Of a DNA stretch of 64,000 nt, positions 35,735-45,998 are shown piece after piece. Both the position numbers and the translations under genes were made by a program. How positions within the stretch are numbered: position 1 is the stretch's first letter; the number at the start of each line of letters is the position of its first letter. The DNA lies in assembly GCF_006546655.1 (NCBI RefSeq), contig NZ_VIAQ01000015.1, positions 310,001-374,000 on the forward strand, read 5' to 3'. Origin of the DNA: Methanolobus vulcani. Its GTDB lineage: Archaea > Halobacteriota > Methanosarcinia > Methanosarcinales > Methanosarcinaceae. The notes under the pieces were generated by a model. The model saw only the letters and a program-made list of their open reading frames with translations, did no database searches and had not been told where the DNA came from.

Positions 35735-38700
35735 TAAAATCTTTGTTGACATGCGTAGCTTTGCTGATAATCGTATTGCCTGCACTTTCCAGTGCAGTTT
35801 CCAATGAGTCCGTAACGATCGGGAATACTGTTGTAAATCCAGGTACATCTTTCTCGTTACCGATATTTGTTGGAAATGTAACGAATATGAGTTCACTGTC
35901 CATGGTTCTTGTCTTTGATCCATCTTTGCTATCTGCCGACAGTATAGTTGTAAACGATACCTTGTCAGGGTCGAAACTAACGTATTATCTTAATAATTCC
36001 ACAGGTTTTGCAAATATGACCTTGAGTTCCGTAGATGTTTCTGCGGAAGGACAGGTCCATGTTGCTGACGTTGTCTTCTTTGCTCTTACAAGTGGTATGT
36101 CCGATATAATACCAGAGAATGTTTCTTTTGAAAACGATACAATCTTTTATCCTGCAGAATTTGTTTCAAATGGGTCTGTGAGGATCAATTATCCGCCGGT
36201 GATCAATGATATTGATGATAAGGTGATCATTGCAGGATCAGAATTGTCATTCTCTGTATCTGCAACTGATGCTGATGACCTTGTACTCACTTATGGTGTC
36301 GAAGGTTTGCCTTTCGGATATGACCTGAATTTTGAAACAGGGTATTTCAAGTGGATTCCTGCAGAGGCTGATATTGGTACTCATATTGTAAATTTTTCGG
36401 TATCGGATAGTTATGCCTTTGACTTTACACAGGTTAATATCACTGTAAATGAACTCGTGATCGTCGATACTCCTCCGCAGCTGGAACCAATTGATAACAA
36501 GTATGTTAATGAGAATGAGACTCTCTCTTTCAATGTAACTGCCATTGATCCTGAGGAAGATGCAATAGAATATTCCGCATCAATGCTGCCTGAGGATTCT
36601 TCTTTTGATACTTCTTCCGGGGCTTTCATCTGGATGCCGGATTTTGATGATGCAGGCACCTATCTGGTGGAATTCACCGCAACAGCTAATGATCTTTCAG
36701 ATTCGGAAAATGTTACCATTACTGTCAATAATGTGAACCATGATCCCAAACTTTTGAATATCAAAAGCCAAACCGTAAATGAGGGAAGTATTCTGGAATT
36801 CACGATCGGTGCGAGTGATCCTGATGGAGATACACTTGAGTTCGGGATGAACGGTCTTCCACCTGAAGCAACTTTGAATGCTGTTACAGGTGAATTCTTC
36901 TGGACCCCTGATTATGAGGATGCCAAAGTTTACGACGTTGAATTTTCCGTATCTGATGGTTCACTTTCAGATTCGGAGAATATCACAATCACTGTGACTA
37001 ATGTAAATCGGGTTCCTGTACTTGATTTAATTGGTGACCGGAGCGTTTCTGAGGATTCAGCATTGATCATCACACTCTCAGCAACTGATGCTGATGAAGG
37101 AGATTCACTGACCTACCATACCAATGCAACATTTGGAACTCTTGATGGTAATGTGTTTATTTGGGATACGGGATACGGTGATGCTGGAAGGTATATCGTT
37201 GAGTTTAATGTGACCGATGGCATGGCTGTTGATTCTGAGATTGTGGAAATCACAGTTGATGATGTAAACAGAGCACCTGAACTTGCTCATATAGGTGCTC
37301 AGAGTGTCAATGAGGCTGAGATCCTGACCATCACACTCTCAGCAACTGATGCTGATGAAGGGGACTCACTGACCTACAATACCAATGCAAGCTTTGGAAC
37401 TCTTGATGATAATGTGTTTACTTGGGATACGGGATACGGTGATTCTGGAACCTATGTCGTTGAGTTCAATGTGAGCGATGGCATAGCAGTTTATTCAGAG
37501 GTTGTTGAAATCACAGTTGATGATGTAAACAGAGCGCCTGACCTTGATTTGATTGGTGATAGGAGGGTTTCAGAGGATTCACCATTGATCATCATCCTCT
37601 CAGGCAGTGATGCTGATAAAGATCCCTTGACCTATGGTACCAATGCAAGCTTCGGAACTCTTACAGATAACGTGTTCGTGTGGACACCTGATTATGATGA
37701 CGCTGGAACTTACATTGTTGAGTTCAGTGTAAGCGATGGTCTTTCAGTAGACTCCGAGATAATTGCTATCACCGTTACTGATTTTAACCGTGCTCCTGAA
37801 CTTGATCTGATTGGTGATCGGAGCGTTTCAGAGGATTCCCTTTTGAGCATTGCTCTCTCAGGTAGTGATGCTGATAATGATTTCTTGATCTACAATACCA
37901 ATGCCAGTTTCGGAACTCTTACTGGTAATGTTTTCGAGTGGACACCTGATTTTGGTGATTGCGGAACCTATATTGTTGAGTTCAGTGTAAGCGATGGTCT
38001 TTCAGTAGATTCCGAGATAATTACTATCACTGTTACTGATGTTAACCGTGCCCCCATGCTCATGGTAATAGGTTCGCAATCAGTAGATGAAAATAAGACT
38101 CTTACAATTATCCCGGATGCGACGGACGATGATGACGACACACTTTATTATTCACTGGTAGATTCCCCATCAGGTTCTAAAATAGATGAAACCACCGGCA
38201 AGTTCATCTGGACACCCACTTATGACCAGGCTGGTAGCTATGTGATCAGGTTCGTAGTTTCAGATGGATTCCTGAAAGATACGGAAGATGTAACCGTTAC
38301 AGTTAACGATGTGAACAGGCCCCCGGTCATGAATGCACCGGATAAGGTAGTTGTATCGGAGAACGCAACTGTTATTCTAGATTTGAATGCTTCTGATCCG
38401 GATGACGATGTCCTTGAGTATTCAACGGATGCATCTTTTGGTACCTTGCAGGGAACTCTCTTTTCATGGACTCCTGGTTATGAGGATGCAGGTATATATC
38501 CTGTCACGTTCACCGTGAACGATGCCGAGTTCAAGGTAAGCAAAACGGTTACGATCAATGTCACGAACTCCAATTCCGCACCTGTACTTTATTCCATATC
38601 GGATATATTGGTCAACGAACTTGAAACGGTAAATATTGCTCTGGAAGCTGTTGATATAGATGGGGACGAACTGAAATTCTCAAAGGATGTGCAATATGGT

Positions 38701-40554
38701 GATCTTGAAGGTAATATCTTCACCTGGACTCCCGGGATCAACGACAGTGGTTTCCACAAAATACTGTTCACAGTTACCGATGGTCAATTGTCAGATTCCA
38801 AAACCGGTACAATTGCAGTCGGCAATACCAATATCCCACCTATTATAGGATATATGGAAGATCAACAGGTAAAAGAAAACGAGATGTTGGTCTTCACTTT
38901 AAATGCATCGGATATTGATAACGACACACTTACGTATTCGGCTTCAGACCTGCCTGCAGGGGCTGATATAGGAATAAGTAATGGTACCTTCACCTGGATT
39001 CCGACATATGACCAGGCTGGCACTTATACAGTAGAGTTCATGGTATCTGATAAAATATACACCGCATTTGATACGGTGCTGATAGATGTGGAAAATGTCA
39101 ATCGTGGGCCTGCATTCGGCTATATCTCAGGTCACACCATAAATGAAACAGAAACTCTGGTGATCGATCTCAACGCAACTGACCCGGATAGGGATGCCAT
39201 CACCTTCTCGACAACAAGTAAAAAAGGAGATGTTATAGGTGATTCATTTATGTGGACCACAGGATATTATGACAGTGGGGATTATGATATCGACTTTAAG
39301 GTCACAGATGGTCATCTGACAGACAACACCACTGTTCATATCAGCGTGTGCCAGACCAATATGCCGCCGGAGTTCGAATATATCGGTTCGTATATCATAT
39401 CTGAATACGAGACATTACAATTCTCTGTAAAGGCAAATGATGGGGATAATGACCCATTGACCTATTCGGTCAGCGGATTGCCACAAGTTTCATCTTTTAA
39501 TACCTCAACAGGGGATTTCATCTGGAAACCGGATTACACACAATCCGGTACATATTCTGTTGAATTCCAGGTGACGGACGGGAAATTGAATGCTTCAAGG
39601 GCTGTGTCCATCAGTGTCATGGATGTGGATAAAACCTCAAATCCGAGTATATATGGATTTACAAGCAGCAGCAGCAGTTCGGGTGGCGGGGGCTCGTCAG
39701 GTGGTTCTGAAGATTATGAGAATATCGACTACATGGACTACTCTATGAAATACATAACACAGGGAATGGACATAGTATATGAGTTCCCAAATGATGAAAA
39801 TGACATCGAGTATGTAAAATTCCGTGCACAAAAAGCCGCCAGTCTGACAAAAGCAGTGATCGAGATACTGAAGGACCGGTCAGCCCTCGTCAGCAGCAGT
39901 CCTTCAGGAACTGTATATCGTTATATCAATATATGGGTAGGAGATGCCAAGTTCAATTCTGCCGGTTACTTCTCATCGGCGCAGATCAGCTTCAAGGTCG
40001 AGAAAAAGTGGCTTAGTGAAAACAATGCAGACCCTGCAACCATAAAGTTGTACAGGTATTCAGCTGGTTCCTGGAAGGAACTTCAAACTTCAAAGACAGG
40101 TGTTGATGATACTTATTATTACTACAAGGCCCTGACATCTGGATTCTCCTCTTTCTCAATTGTAAGTAAGGAAAAAATCCCGGTTTCCATAAGTACTGTA
40201 AAAAAGAGTACGGTTGAAGACGTAAAATACAGCTATGAAATCGAGTCAAGATTTGAGCCAGAGGTGTTCGATTCAACTGCAACGGCAACAAATATGGCAC
40301 TCGAGCCCAGCTCAACAAGCTCTCTAAATCTGGGCATGTTCCTGATGGGAATTTTTGGCATAATAGCTATTGGCTCTGTACTGTCTTACAGGTCTAGAAA
40401 TGAATCTTTAGTACTTTCCAGATATTATAGTACCTTATATGCAGTTTCTATTTCTGTAAAGAATGCCACAAAGCTGGAGAATATCAGGTCTACAGATTAC
40501 AGATCTCTCTACGATATAATAATTGCTGAAATAAAGGGAGAACTAAAAAAGTGA
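35701..40554 (+). CDS. Giant secreted surface protein: cohesin-like domain, about 13 Ig-like repeats, PGF-pre-PGF domain, membrane anchor
   Basis: A 1617-residue protein, ATG 35701 with GGGGGT upstream. The signal peptide (VALLIIVLPALSS) is followed at about residues 34-160 by a cohesin-like beta domain: VTIGNTVVNPGTSFSLPIFV, LVFDPSLLSADSI, VHVADVVFFAL. Thirteen Ig-like (He_PIG/cadherin-type) repeats span about 164-1313, several nearly alike (LIGDRSVSEDS, GTYIVEFSVSDGL). The Ser/Gly linker (about 1321-1336), PGF-pre-PGF-type domain (about 1339-1493) and transmembrane helix (about 1541-1563) follow. Unlike its neighbours, it has about 50 further residues inside the cell. No dockerin partner was seen in the window. 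Confidence 0.87.
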   Translation: MFPSGTEKCNLVKSLLTCVALLIIVLPALSSAVSNESVTIGNTVVNPGTSFSLPIFVGNVTNMSSLSMVLVFDPSLLSADSIVVNDTLSGSKLTYYLNNSTGFANMTLSSVDVSAEGQVHVADVVFFALTSGMSDIIPENVSFENDTIFYPAEFVSNGSVRINYPPVINDIDDKVIIAGSELSFSVSATDADDLVLTYGVEGLPFGYDLNFETGYFKWIPAEADIGTHIVNFSVSDSYAFDFTQVNITVNELVIVDTPPQLEPIDNKYVNENETLSFNVTAIDPEEDAIEYSASMLPEDSSFDTSSGAFIWMPDFDDAGTYLVEFTATANDLSDSENVTITVNNVNHDPKLLNIKSQTVNEGSILEFTIGASDPDGDTLEFGMNGLPPEATLNAVTGEFFWTPDYEDAKVYDVEFSVSDGSLSDSENITITVTNVNRVPVLDLIGDRSVSEDSALIITLSATDADEGDSLTYHTNATFGTLDGNVFIWDTGYGDAGRYIVEFNVTDGMAVDSEIVEITVDDVNRAPELAHIGAQSVNEAEILTITLSATDADEGDSLTYNTNASFGTLDDNVFTWDTGYGDSGTYVVEFNVSDGIAVYSEVVEITVDDVNRAPDLDLIGDRRVSEDSPLIIILSGSDADKDPLTYGTNASFGTLTDNVFVWTPDYDDAGTYIVEFSVSDGLSVDSEIIAITVTDFNRAPELDLIGDRSVSEDSLLSIALSGSDADNDFLIYNTNASFGTLTGNVFEWTPDFGDCGTYIVEFSVSDGLSVDSEIITITVTDVNRAPMLMVIGSQSVDENKTLTIIPDATDDDDDTLYYSLVDSPSGSKIDETTGKFIWTPTYDQAGSYVIRFVVSDGFLKDTEDVTVTVNDVNRPPVMNAPDKVVVSENATVILDLNASDPDDDVLEYSTDASFGTLQGTLFSWTPGYEDAGIYPVTFTVNDAEFKVSKTVTINVTNSNSAPVLYSISDILVNELETVNIALEAVDIDGDELKFSKDVQYGDLEGNIFTWTPGINDSGFHKILFTVTDGQLSDSKTGTIAVGNTNIPPIIGYMEDQQVKENEMLVFTLNASDIDNDTLTYSASDLPAGADIGISNGTFTWIPTYDQAGTYTVEFMVSDKIYTAFDTVLIDVENVNRGPAFGYISGHTINETETLVIDLNATDPDRDAITFSTTSKKGDVIGDSFMWTTGYYDSGDYDIDFKVTDGHLTDNTTVHISVCQTNMPPEFEYIGSYIISEYETLQFSVKANDGDNDPLTYSVSGLPQVSSFNTSTGDFIWKPDYTQSGTYSVEFQVTDGKLNASRAVSISVMDVDKTSNPSIYGFTSSSSSSGGGGSSGGSEDYENIDYMDYSMKYITQGMDIVYEFPNDENDIEYVKFRAQKAASLTKAVIEILKDRSALVSSSPSGTVYRYINIWVGDAKFNSAGYFSSAQISFKVEKKWLSENNADPATIKLYRYSAGSWKELQTSKTGVDDTYYYYKALTSGFSSFSIVSKEKIPVSISTVKKSTVEDVKYSYEIESRFEPEVFDSTATATNMALEPSSTSSLNLGMFLMGIFGIIAIGSVLSYRSRNESLVLSRYYSTLYAVSISVKNATKLENIRSTDYRSLYDIIIAEIKGELKK

Positions 40555-40645
40555 TGAATCAGTATTTTCAACTTTCTCTCTTTTCTCCCTAAATTTTATC
40601 TATCATTGAACTGTATAATAAAATGAAAAATATCAGGAAGAAATC

Positions 40646-42745
40646 ATGCTGGAAAAAATGTTCAATCCAGATTCTGTAGCCGTTATAGGCGCGTCCAGGA
40701 AAGAAGGTAAGGTAGGAAGAGCTGTACTTGATAATCTCATGCAGAACAGTAAGCTCAAGATCATACCGATCAATCCGAAAAGTGATGAGATCCTGGGGCT
40801 TCCGTGTTATCATAATATACTTGATGTCCCGGAATCGATAAAGGTCGATCTTGCAATAATCGTGGTTCCTGCAAAGTTGGTTCCCGGTTCCATTGATGAA
40901 TGTGGCCAGGCAGGTGTAAAAAATATAATAATTATATCAGCCGGTTTCAAGGAAGCAGGTATCGAAGGTGCACGCCTCGAACGCGAATGTATAGCATTAT
41001 GTGAAAAATATGGAATTAAGCTCATAGGTCCGAACTGTTTAGGTATAATTGATACTGCTTCGGGACTCAATGCATCCTTTGCGCCTAATATGGCATACAA
41101 AGGAAACATAGCCATGATGTCTCAGTCAGGTGCGATATGTTCTGTAACTCTGGACTGGGCGGAAAGGATCGGTGTCGGCTTTTCTAAATTTATAAGTCTT
41201 GGTAATAAAGCGGTTCTTTCGGAAAATGACTTTTTGCAATTGTTTGAAAATGACTCATCTACAGCAGTGATTGCTGCGTATCTTGAAGGTGTAAAAGAAG
41301 GCCCGGAATTCATAAAGATCGCCGAGCGTGTATCTCATTCAAAACCAATTGTTGTTGTTAAATCAGGGCGAACCGCAGTGGGTTCTAAAGCAGTTTCATC
41401 ACACACCGGTACACTGGCAGGTTCGGATGCCGCATATAACGCTGCATTTAAACAAAGTGGTGTATTGCGTGCAGATTCTATTGAAGAGATGCTCGATTAC
41501 AGCCGTGCCTTTTCAGTTTGTCCTTTGCCAAAAGGCAGGAACATTGCTATAATAACCAATGCAGGCGGTCTTGGTATACTGGCTGCTGATGCATGTTACT
41601 ATGCAGGTCTTACGATAGCCTCTTTTGAAGAGAAAACTGTTGAAAGGTTGAGGGAGAAATTACCTCCTGCAGCAAATTTCTATGATCCCGTAGATGTTTT
41701 GGGAGATGCAAGTCCTGATCTCTATGAATATGCTCTGGATGTTGTCCAGGATGATGCTAATGTAGATGGTATTCTTCTTCTTGTTTCTCCTCAGTCAACG
41801 ACAGATGTTCCAGGTATTGCGGAAAAGATTGCAACAACAATTAAAGGATCTAAAAAACCGATACTCTGTAACTTTGCAGGTGGCACCAGGATAGCACTTG
41901 GTGAGGATATACTCAGTAAACATGGTATTCCAAACTATTCTTCTGCAGAAAGGGCTGTTGCAAGTATGGATGCCCTCTGTACCTATTATAAAATAAAGAA
42001 TCACAAACGCGGTGACCCGGAAGAGATGCCGGCTGACAGGGAATATGCCCGTTCTTTCATAGAGAGCGCCTCCAAAAACAAAAGGAGGGTGCATGGTCTT
42101 GAATCAATGGACATACTGAAAGCTTACGATATCCCGGTTGTGGATGCCAGGGTCGCAAAGGACCTCCATGAGGCTGTTGAAGCGGCAGAGGATATGGGAT
42201 ATCCGGTTGTTATGAAGATTCTGTCACCTGATATTTCACATAAGAGCGATGTGGGTGGAATCCGTCTGAATCTCAAGCATGCTGATGAAGTTGAACGTGC
42301 TTACAATTCCATGATGTCGGATGTGAGGCACTACATGCCTGATGCTATTATTACAGGTGTTCAGCTTCAGAAAATGATGAGCGGAGGAAAAGAAGTTATC
42401 ATTGGAATGGACAGAGATCCGCAATTCGGTCCACTGCTTATGTTCGGACTCGGAGGAACATATGTCGAGTTTCTGAAAGATGTTTCTTTTGCAGTTGCTC
42501 CTGTCACCAGGGAGGAGGCAAAACACATGGTGTCTTCGATAAAGACCTATCCGCTGATAGCAGGTGTAAGAGGAGAAGCCGCGTCAGATATTGATTCAAT
42601 TATCCAGACACTGCTTAAGGTGTCGCAGCTTGTAACGGATTTTCCGGAAATTTTAGAATTTGAAATTAATCCTTTAATGGTAATGCCCGAAGGTCAGGGT
42701 TGTGTTGCAATGGATATCAGGTTCACCCTGAACCTAAATGAATAA
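40646..42745 (+). CDS. acd: ADP-forming acetyl-CoA synthetase, fused alpha-beta
   Basis: A 699-residue acyl-CoA synthetase (NDP-forming) that makes ATP and acetate from acetyl-CoA, ADP and phosphate, reversibly. The alpha part has the CoA-binding start FNPDSVAVIGASRKEGKVG, IGPNCLGIID, MMSQSGAICS and the phospho-histidine H253 in SSHTGTLAGSDAA. The beta part, an ATP-grasp domain at about 480-699, includes YPVVMKILSPDISHKSDVGG, GMDRDPQFGPL and EFEINPLMV. The next gene, a Pta-like regulator, begins 12 bases downstream, a common pairing in archaea. It faces acsA across a terminator. Confidence 0.92.
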   Translation: MLEKMFNPDSVAVIGASRKEGKVGRAVLDNLMQNSKLKIIPINPKSDEILGLPCYHNILDVPESIKVDLAIIVVPAKLVPGSIDECGQAGVKNIIIISAGFKEAGIEGARLERECIALCEKYGIKLIGPNCLGIIDTASGLNASFAPNMAYKGNIAMMSQSGAICSVTLDWAERIGVGFSKFISLGNKAVLSENDFLQLFENDSSTAVIAAYLEGVKEGPEFIKIAERVSHSKPIVVVKSGRTAVGSKAVSSHTGTLAGSDAAYNAAFKQSGVLRADSIEEMLDYSRAFSVCPLPKGRNIAIITNAGGLGILAADACYYAGLTIASFEEKTVERLREKLPPAANFYDPVDVLGDASPDLYEYALDVVQDDANVDGILLLVSPQSTTDVPGIAEKIATTIKGSKKPILCNFAGGTRIALGEDILSKHGIPNYSSAERAVASMDALCTYYKIKNHKRGDPEEMPADREYARSFIESASKNKRRVHGLESMDILKAYDIPVVDARVAKDLHEAVEAAEDMGYPVVMKILSPDISHKSDVGGIRLNLKHADEVERAYNSMMSDVRHYMPDAIITGVQLQKMMSGGKEVIIGMDRDPQFGPLLMFGLGGTYVEFLKDVSFAVAPVTREEAKHMVSSIKTYPLIAGVRGEAASDIDSIIQTLLKVSQLVTDFPEILEFEINPLMVMPEGQGCVAMDIRFTLNLNE

Positions 42746-42757
42746 GGAGATGGTAAT

Positions 42758-43837
42758 ATGGCTTCAATAATGATTAGTTCGTCAGAAGAGTTCTCTGGTA
42801 AGAGCTCTCTATGTATGGGTCTGGGGAAAATATTCAAAGAAAACGGTTTAAAAATAGGTTACATGAAACCTGTGGGAAACATTCTGATAGATGTGGATGG
42901 TTCTCTTACGGATGAAGATTCCGAAGGCATAAAGAATTTACTTGGAATTGATGACCCTGCCAAATATGTTACTCCAATTCATCTTACGGATAGTCTCATA
43001 GATGATGCACTCAGGGGTGTTGAAAAAGATCTTGAAATGAGACTATCAGATGCATATTCTGAAATCTCAAAAGATAAGGATGTTGTATTTGTGGAAGGTA
43101 CAGGCTGGATTGGCGGCGGTTCGCTATATGGCCTTTCCGATCCTGATGTAGCATCTAAACTTGGAATCCCTATGTTGCTTGTCGCACGGTTTAATTCGGT
43201 CTCCGCAGTAGACAGGATACTCTGTGATGTACGTATCATTGGCGACAAGGCAAAGCTTTCAGGTATTGTTCTTAATGAGGTTCCTCAGAGTATGGAAGAC
43301 AGAGTTACCGAAATCATTGTCCCGTTCCTTGAACGCAAAGGCATAAAGGTATTTGGAGTGATCTATGAGGATCACACCCTGCGTTCGGTCTTTATTTCTG
43401 AGATCGTAGAGGATCTGCATGCAGAGGTCCTTGTCGCTCCGGATAAGCTGGACCAGCTTGTTGAACACTATTTGGTAGGGGCAATGGAAGCCAGTTCTGC
43501 AATAAAATACATCAGGCGCCAGCCAAATAGTGCAGTTATTACTGGTGGTGACAGGGCAGATATACAGATGGCAGCAATCGACTCAAAGGTCAAATGCTTA
43601 ATCCTTTCAGGAAACATGCGTCCAAGCGGTGCTGTTCTTGCAAGTGCTGAGGAAGCAGGAATTCCGGTAATTCTTGCCCGTGGTGATACCATGAATACCA
43701 TCGAAAGAGTGGAAAAACTCATTGGTCATGCTCATATCAAACAGCAGGTAAAGATTGACAGGATAACCGAACTATTGAAAAATCATCTTGATATCCCTGC
43801 CATCGCAGAGGAAATGGGTGTTAAGTTAAAAGAATAA
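42758..43837 (+). CDS. BioD-like P-loop/DRTGG-domain protein (phosphotransacetylase N-terminal-like)
   Basis: A 359-residue protein of the COG0857 group. Residues 1-205 form a dethiobiotin-synthetase-like P-loop domain (ISSSEEFSGKSSLCMGLG, GYMKPVG, VFVEGTGWIGGG). Residues 215-330 form a DRTGG-type domain (AVITGGDRADIQMAA, ILSGNMRPSGAVL). It lacks the catalytic Pta domain, so it is probably regulatory, perhaps sensing nucleotide or acetyl-CoA state. It starts 12 bases after the acd gene with AAGGAG upstream, in the same operon. Confidence 0.85.
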   Translation: MASIMISSSEEFSGKSSLCMGLGKIFKENGLKIGYMKPVGNILIDVDGSLTDEDSEGIKNLLGIDDPAKYVTPIHLTDSLIDDALRGVEKDLEMRLSDAYSEISKDKDVVFVEGTGWIGGGSLYGLSDPDVASKLGIPMLLVARFNSVSAVDRILCDVRIIGDKAKLSGIVLNEVPQSMEDRVTEIIVPFLERKGIKVFGVIYEDHTLRSVFISEIVEDLHAEVLVAPDKLDQLVEHYLVGAMEASSAIKYIRRQPNSAVITGGDRADIQMAAIDSKVKCLILSGNMRPSGAVLASAEEAGIPVILARGDTMNTIERVEKLIGHAHIKQQVKIDRITELLKNHLDIPAIAEEMGVKLKE

Positions 43838-43840
43838 GAG

Positions 43841-43860
43841 AAGGGAGTAAGCCTCCCCTT
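43841..43860. terminator. Hairpin between convergent acd and acsA operons
   Basis: GGGAG (43843-43847) pairs with CTCCC (43853-43857); outer AA and TT extend it with a bulge. A T-rich stretch follows on the plus strand. It sits midway between the two convergent stops and may serve both. Confidence 0.5.
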
Positions 43861-43887
43861 TCCATCTTTCTTATTTTCATTCAACGT

Positions 43888-45831
43888 TTAATCTTCAAAC
43901 AGTTTTGTTTTTTCCTTGAGTGCCTGAACAACATCGGGATCCTGCAAAGTTGTAAGGTCACCCGGGTCTTTTTCATTTGCAATTGCTTTGAGCACTCTTC
44001 TCATGATCTTACCACTTCTTGTTTTTGGCAGATCATCTGCAAAAATTATCTGTTTAGGGCGTGCAAAAGGACCAATGTTTCTTTCAACATATATTCTGAG
44101 CTCTTTCTTGATATCTTCACTTTCCTCTACACCTGTTCTGAGGGTTACGTAGCAGTAGATGACTTCACCCTTGAGTTCATCTTCTTTTCCAACAACTCCT
44201 GCCTCGGCTACAGAGGGGTGGGATACCATGATGCTTTCAAATTCAGCACTTCCAATACGGTGTCCTGCAACTTTAATGACATCATCCACACGGCCAATTA
44301 TCCAGAAATAACCATCTTTGTCTTTCTTTGCTCCGTCACCTGCAAAATATGTCTTGTTATCCCATTTGCTCCAGTAAGTTTCAATGAATCTCTCTTCATT
44401 ACCAAACACCGTACGTACCATACTTGGCCACGGATTGAGGATTGCAAGGTAACCATTTTCTCCAGGTGCAACTTCGTTTCCTTTATCATCCAGGACTGCA
44501 GCTTTAATTCCGGGGAATGCCATTGTGGCACTTCCTGGTTTTGTTGTTGTGATGCCCGGAAGTGCTGATATCATTATCATTCCGGTCTCGGTCTGCCACC
44601 AGGTATCGACTATCGGACACTTTCCAAGTCCGATATTGTCATGATACCACAGCCATGCACCCGGATTGATCGGTTCACCCACAGAACCGATAAGCCTTAG
44701 TGTTGACATGTCATGCATCTGAGGCCAGGATGGTCCCCATTTCATAAATGTCCTGATGGCTGTTGGTGCAGTGTAAAGCATCGTTACCTTATGTCTTTCG
44801 ATTATGTCCCAGTACCTGTCCTTTTCAGGATAATCCGGCGCTCCTTCGTAGGTTACAAGGGTGGTACCGTTGGCCAGTGGTCCGTAAACTATGTATGAAT
44901 GTCCTGTGATCCATCCGCAATCCGCAGTACACCAGTAGATGTCGTCTTCTTTCAGGTCAAAGATGAATTTGCTTGTTGTATGGGTTGCAACCATATATCC
45001 ACCGGTGGTGTGGACGATTCCTTTTGGTTTTCCCGTAGTACCGCTGGTATACATCAAAAAGAGCATGTCCTCGGAATCCATAATTTCAGGTTCACATGAA
45101 GTGTCTGCACCTTCCATGACTTCATGCCACCAGATGTCTCTTCCTTCTTTCATCTCAACATCGTTGTCCTGATGCTTGACAACGACAACTTTGTCCACGA
45201 TTTTACTGGAGCTAATCCCGTCATCTACCTTGTTCTTTTGTTCAACTACTTTTCCACGGCGTGCATATCCATCACACGTCACAAGTACCCGGCTATTGGC
45301 ATTTTCAATTCTGGTTGCAAGAGATTCTCCGGAGAATGCTGCAAAAACAACACTGTGAGGTGCACCAATACGCGCACATGCGAGCATGGATATGATTACC
45401 TGAGGTATCATTGGGAGGTATATCGTAACAATATCTCCTTTTTTGACTCCTAGGTCTTTGAGTACGTTTGCAAATTTACAGACCTCGTCAAGCAGTTCTC
45501 TGTATGTATATTTGCGGATTTCACCACTCTCAGATTCCCAGATAAGTGCATGCTTATCCGCACGTTTTTTGAGATTCACATCAAGACAATTGTAACATGC
45601 ATTGAGTTTTCCTCCAACGAACCACTTTGAGTGAGGAGGCTCCCATTCCAGAACTTTCTCCCATTTGCTATACCACTCAATGTTCTCTGCATTCTTTTCC
45701 CAGAACCCTTCCGGATCTTCTTCAGCTATTCTGTAAATATCAGGATCATTGATATTTGCGTTTGCAGCGAAATCTTCCGGTGCCTTAAATAGAGCTTCGC
45801 TTTTTTGAGATTGGCCTGATTTTTCTCCCAT
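43888..45831 (-). CDS. acsA: Acetyl-CoA synthetase (AMP-forming)
   Basis: A 647-residue adenylate-forming enzyme that activates acetate with ATP and CoA. Motifs are the P-loop-like YTSGTTGKPKGIVHTTGGYM, WWQTETGM, GRVDDVIKVAGHRIG and the acetylation-controlled lysine in LPKTRSGKIMRRVL. The start ATG 45831 has GGGTG about 6 bases upstream; a TTG further up is less likely. Because the neighbour Acd runs the opposite reaction with ADP, the two loci together can set acetate use versus acetate release. Monocistronic. Confidence 0.95.
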   Translation of the reverse strand: MGEKSGQSQKSEALFKAPEDFAANANINDPDIYRIAEEDPEGFWEKNAENIEWYSKWEKVLEWEPPHSKWFVGGKLNACYNCLDVNLKKRADKHALIWESESGEIRKYTYRELLDEVCKFANVLKDLGVKKGDIVTIYLPMIPQVIISMLACARIGAPHSVVFAAFSGESLATRIENANSRVLVTCDGYARRGKVVEQKNKVDDGISSSKIVDKVVVVKHQDNDVEMKEGRDIWWHEVMEGADTSCEPEIMDSEDMLFLMYTSGTTGKPKGIVHTTGGYMVATHTTSKFIFDLKEDDIYWCTADCGWITGHSYIVYGPLANGTTLVTYEGAPDYPEKDRYWDIIERHKVTMLYTAPTAIRTFMKWGPSWPQMHDMSTLRLIGSVGEPINPGAWLWYHDNIGLGKCPIVDTWWQTETGMIMISALPGITTTKPGSATMAFPGIKAAVLDDKGNEVAPGENGYLAILNPWPSMVRTVFGNEERFIETYWSKWDNKTYFAGDGAKKDKDGYFWIIGRVDDVIKVAGHRIGSAEFESIMVSHPSVAEAGVVGKEDELKGEVIYCYVTLRTGVEESEDIKKELRIYVERNIGPFARPKQIIFADDLPKTRSGKIMRRVLKAIANEKDPGDLTTLQDPDVVQALKEKTKLFED

Positions 45832-45998
45832 GGTAACACCCACAGACAAATAAATCCTTTAAATAAATCCTTATATTTGTCCCTAAAATAAGATTGTATT
45901 AATTTGTTTATATGGTTTATCGTGGTCTTCTGTGAAACAATCAACAATAGTTGTACAAAGAAAAGGTGACAAAAAGAATAAGATATGAAGAAAATATT

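Noticed and set aside
28150-39650. Regular repeats considered as a CRISPR or mobile repeat array
   Set aside because: Repeats are in frame, encode Ig-like domains and vary at third codon positions; they are protein repeats.
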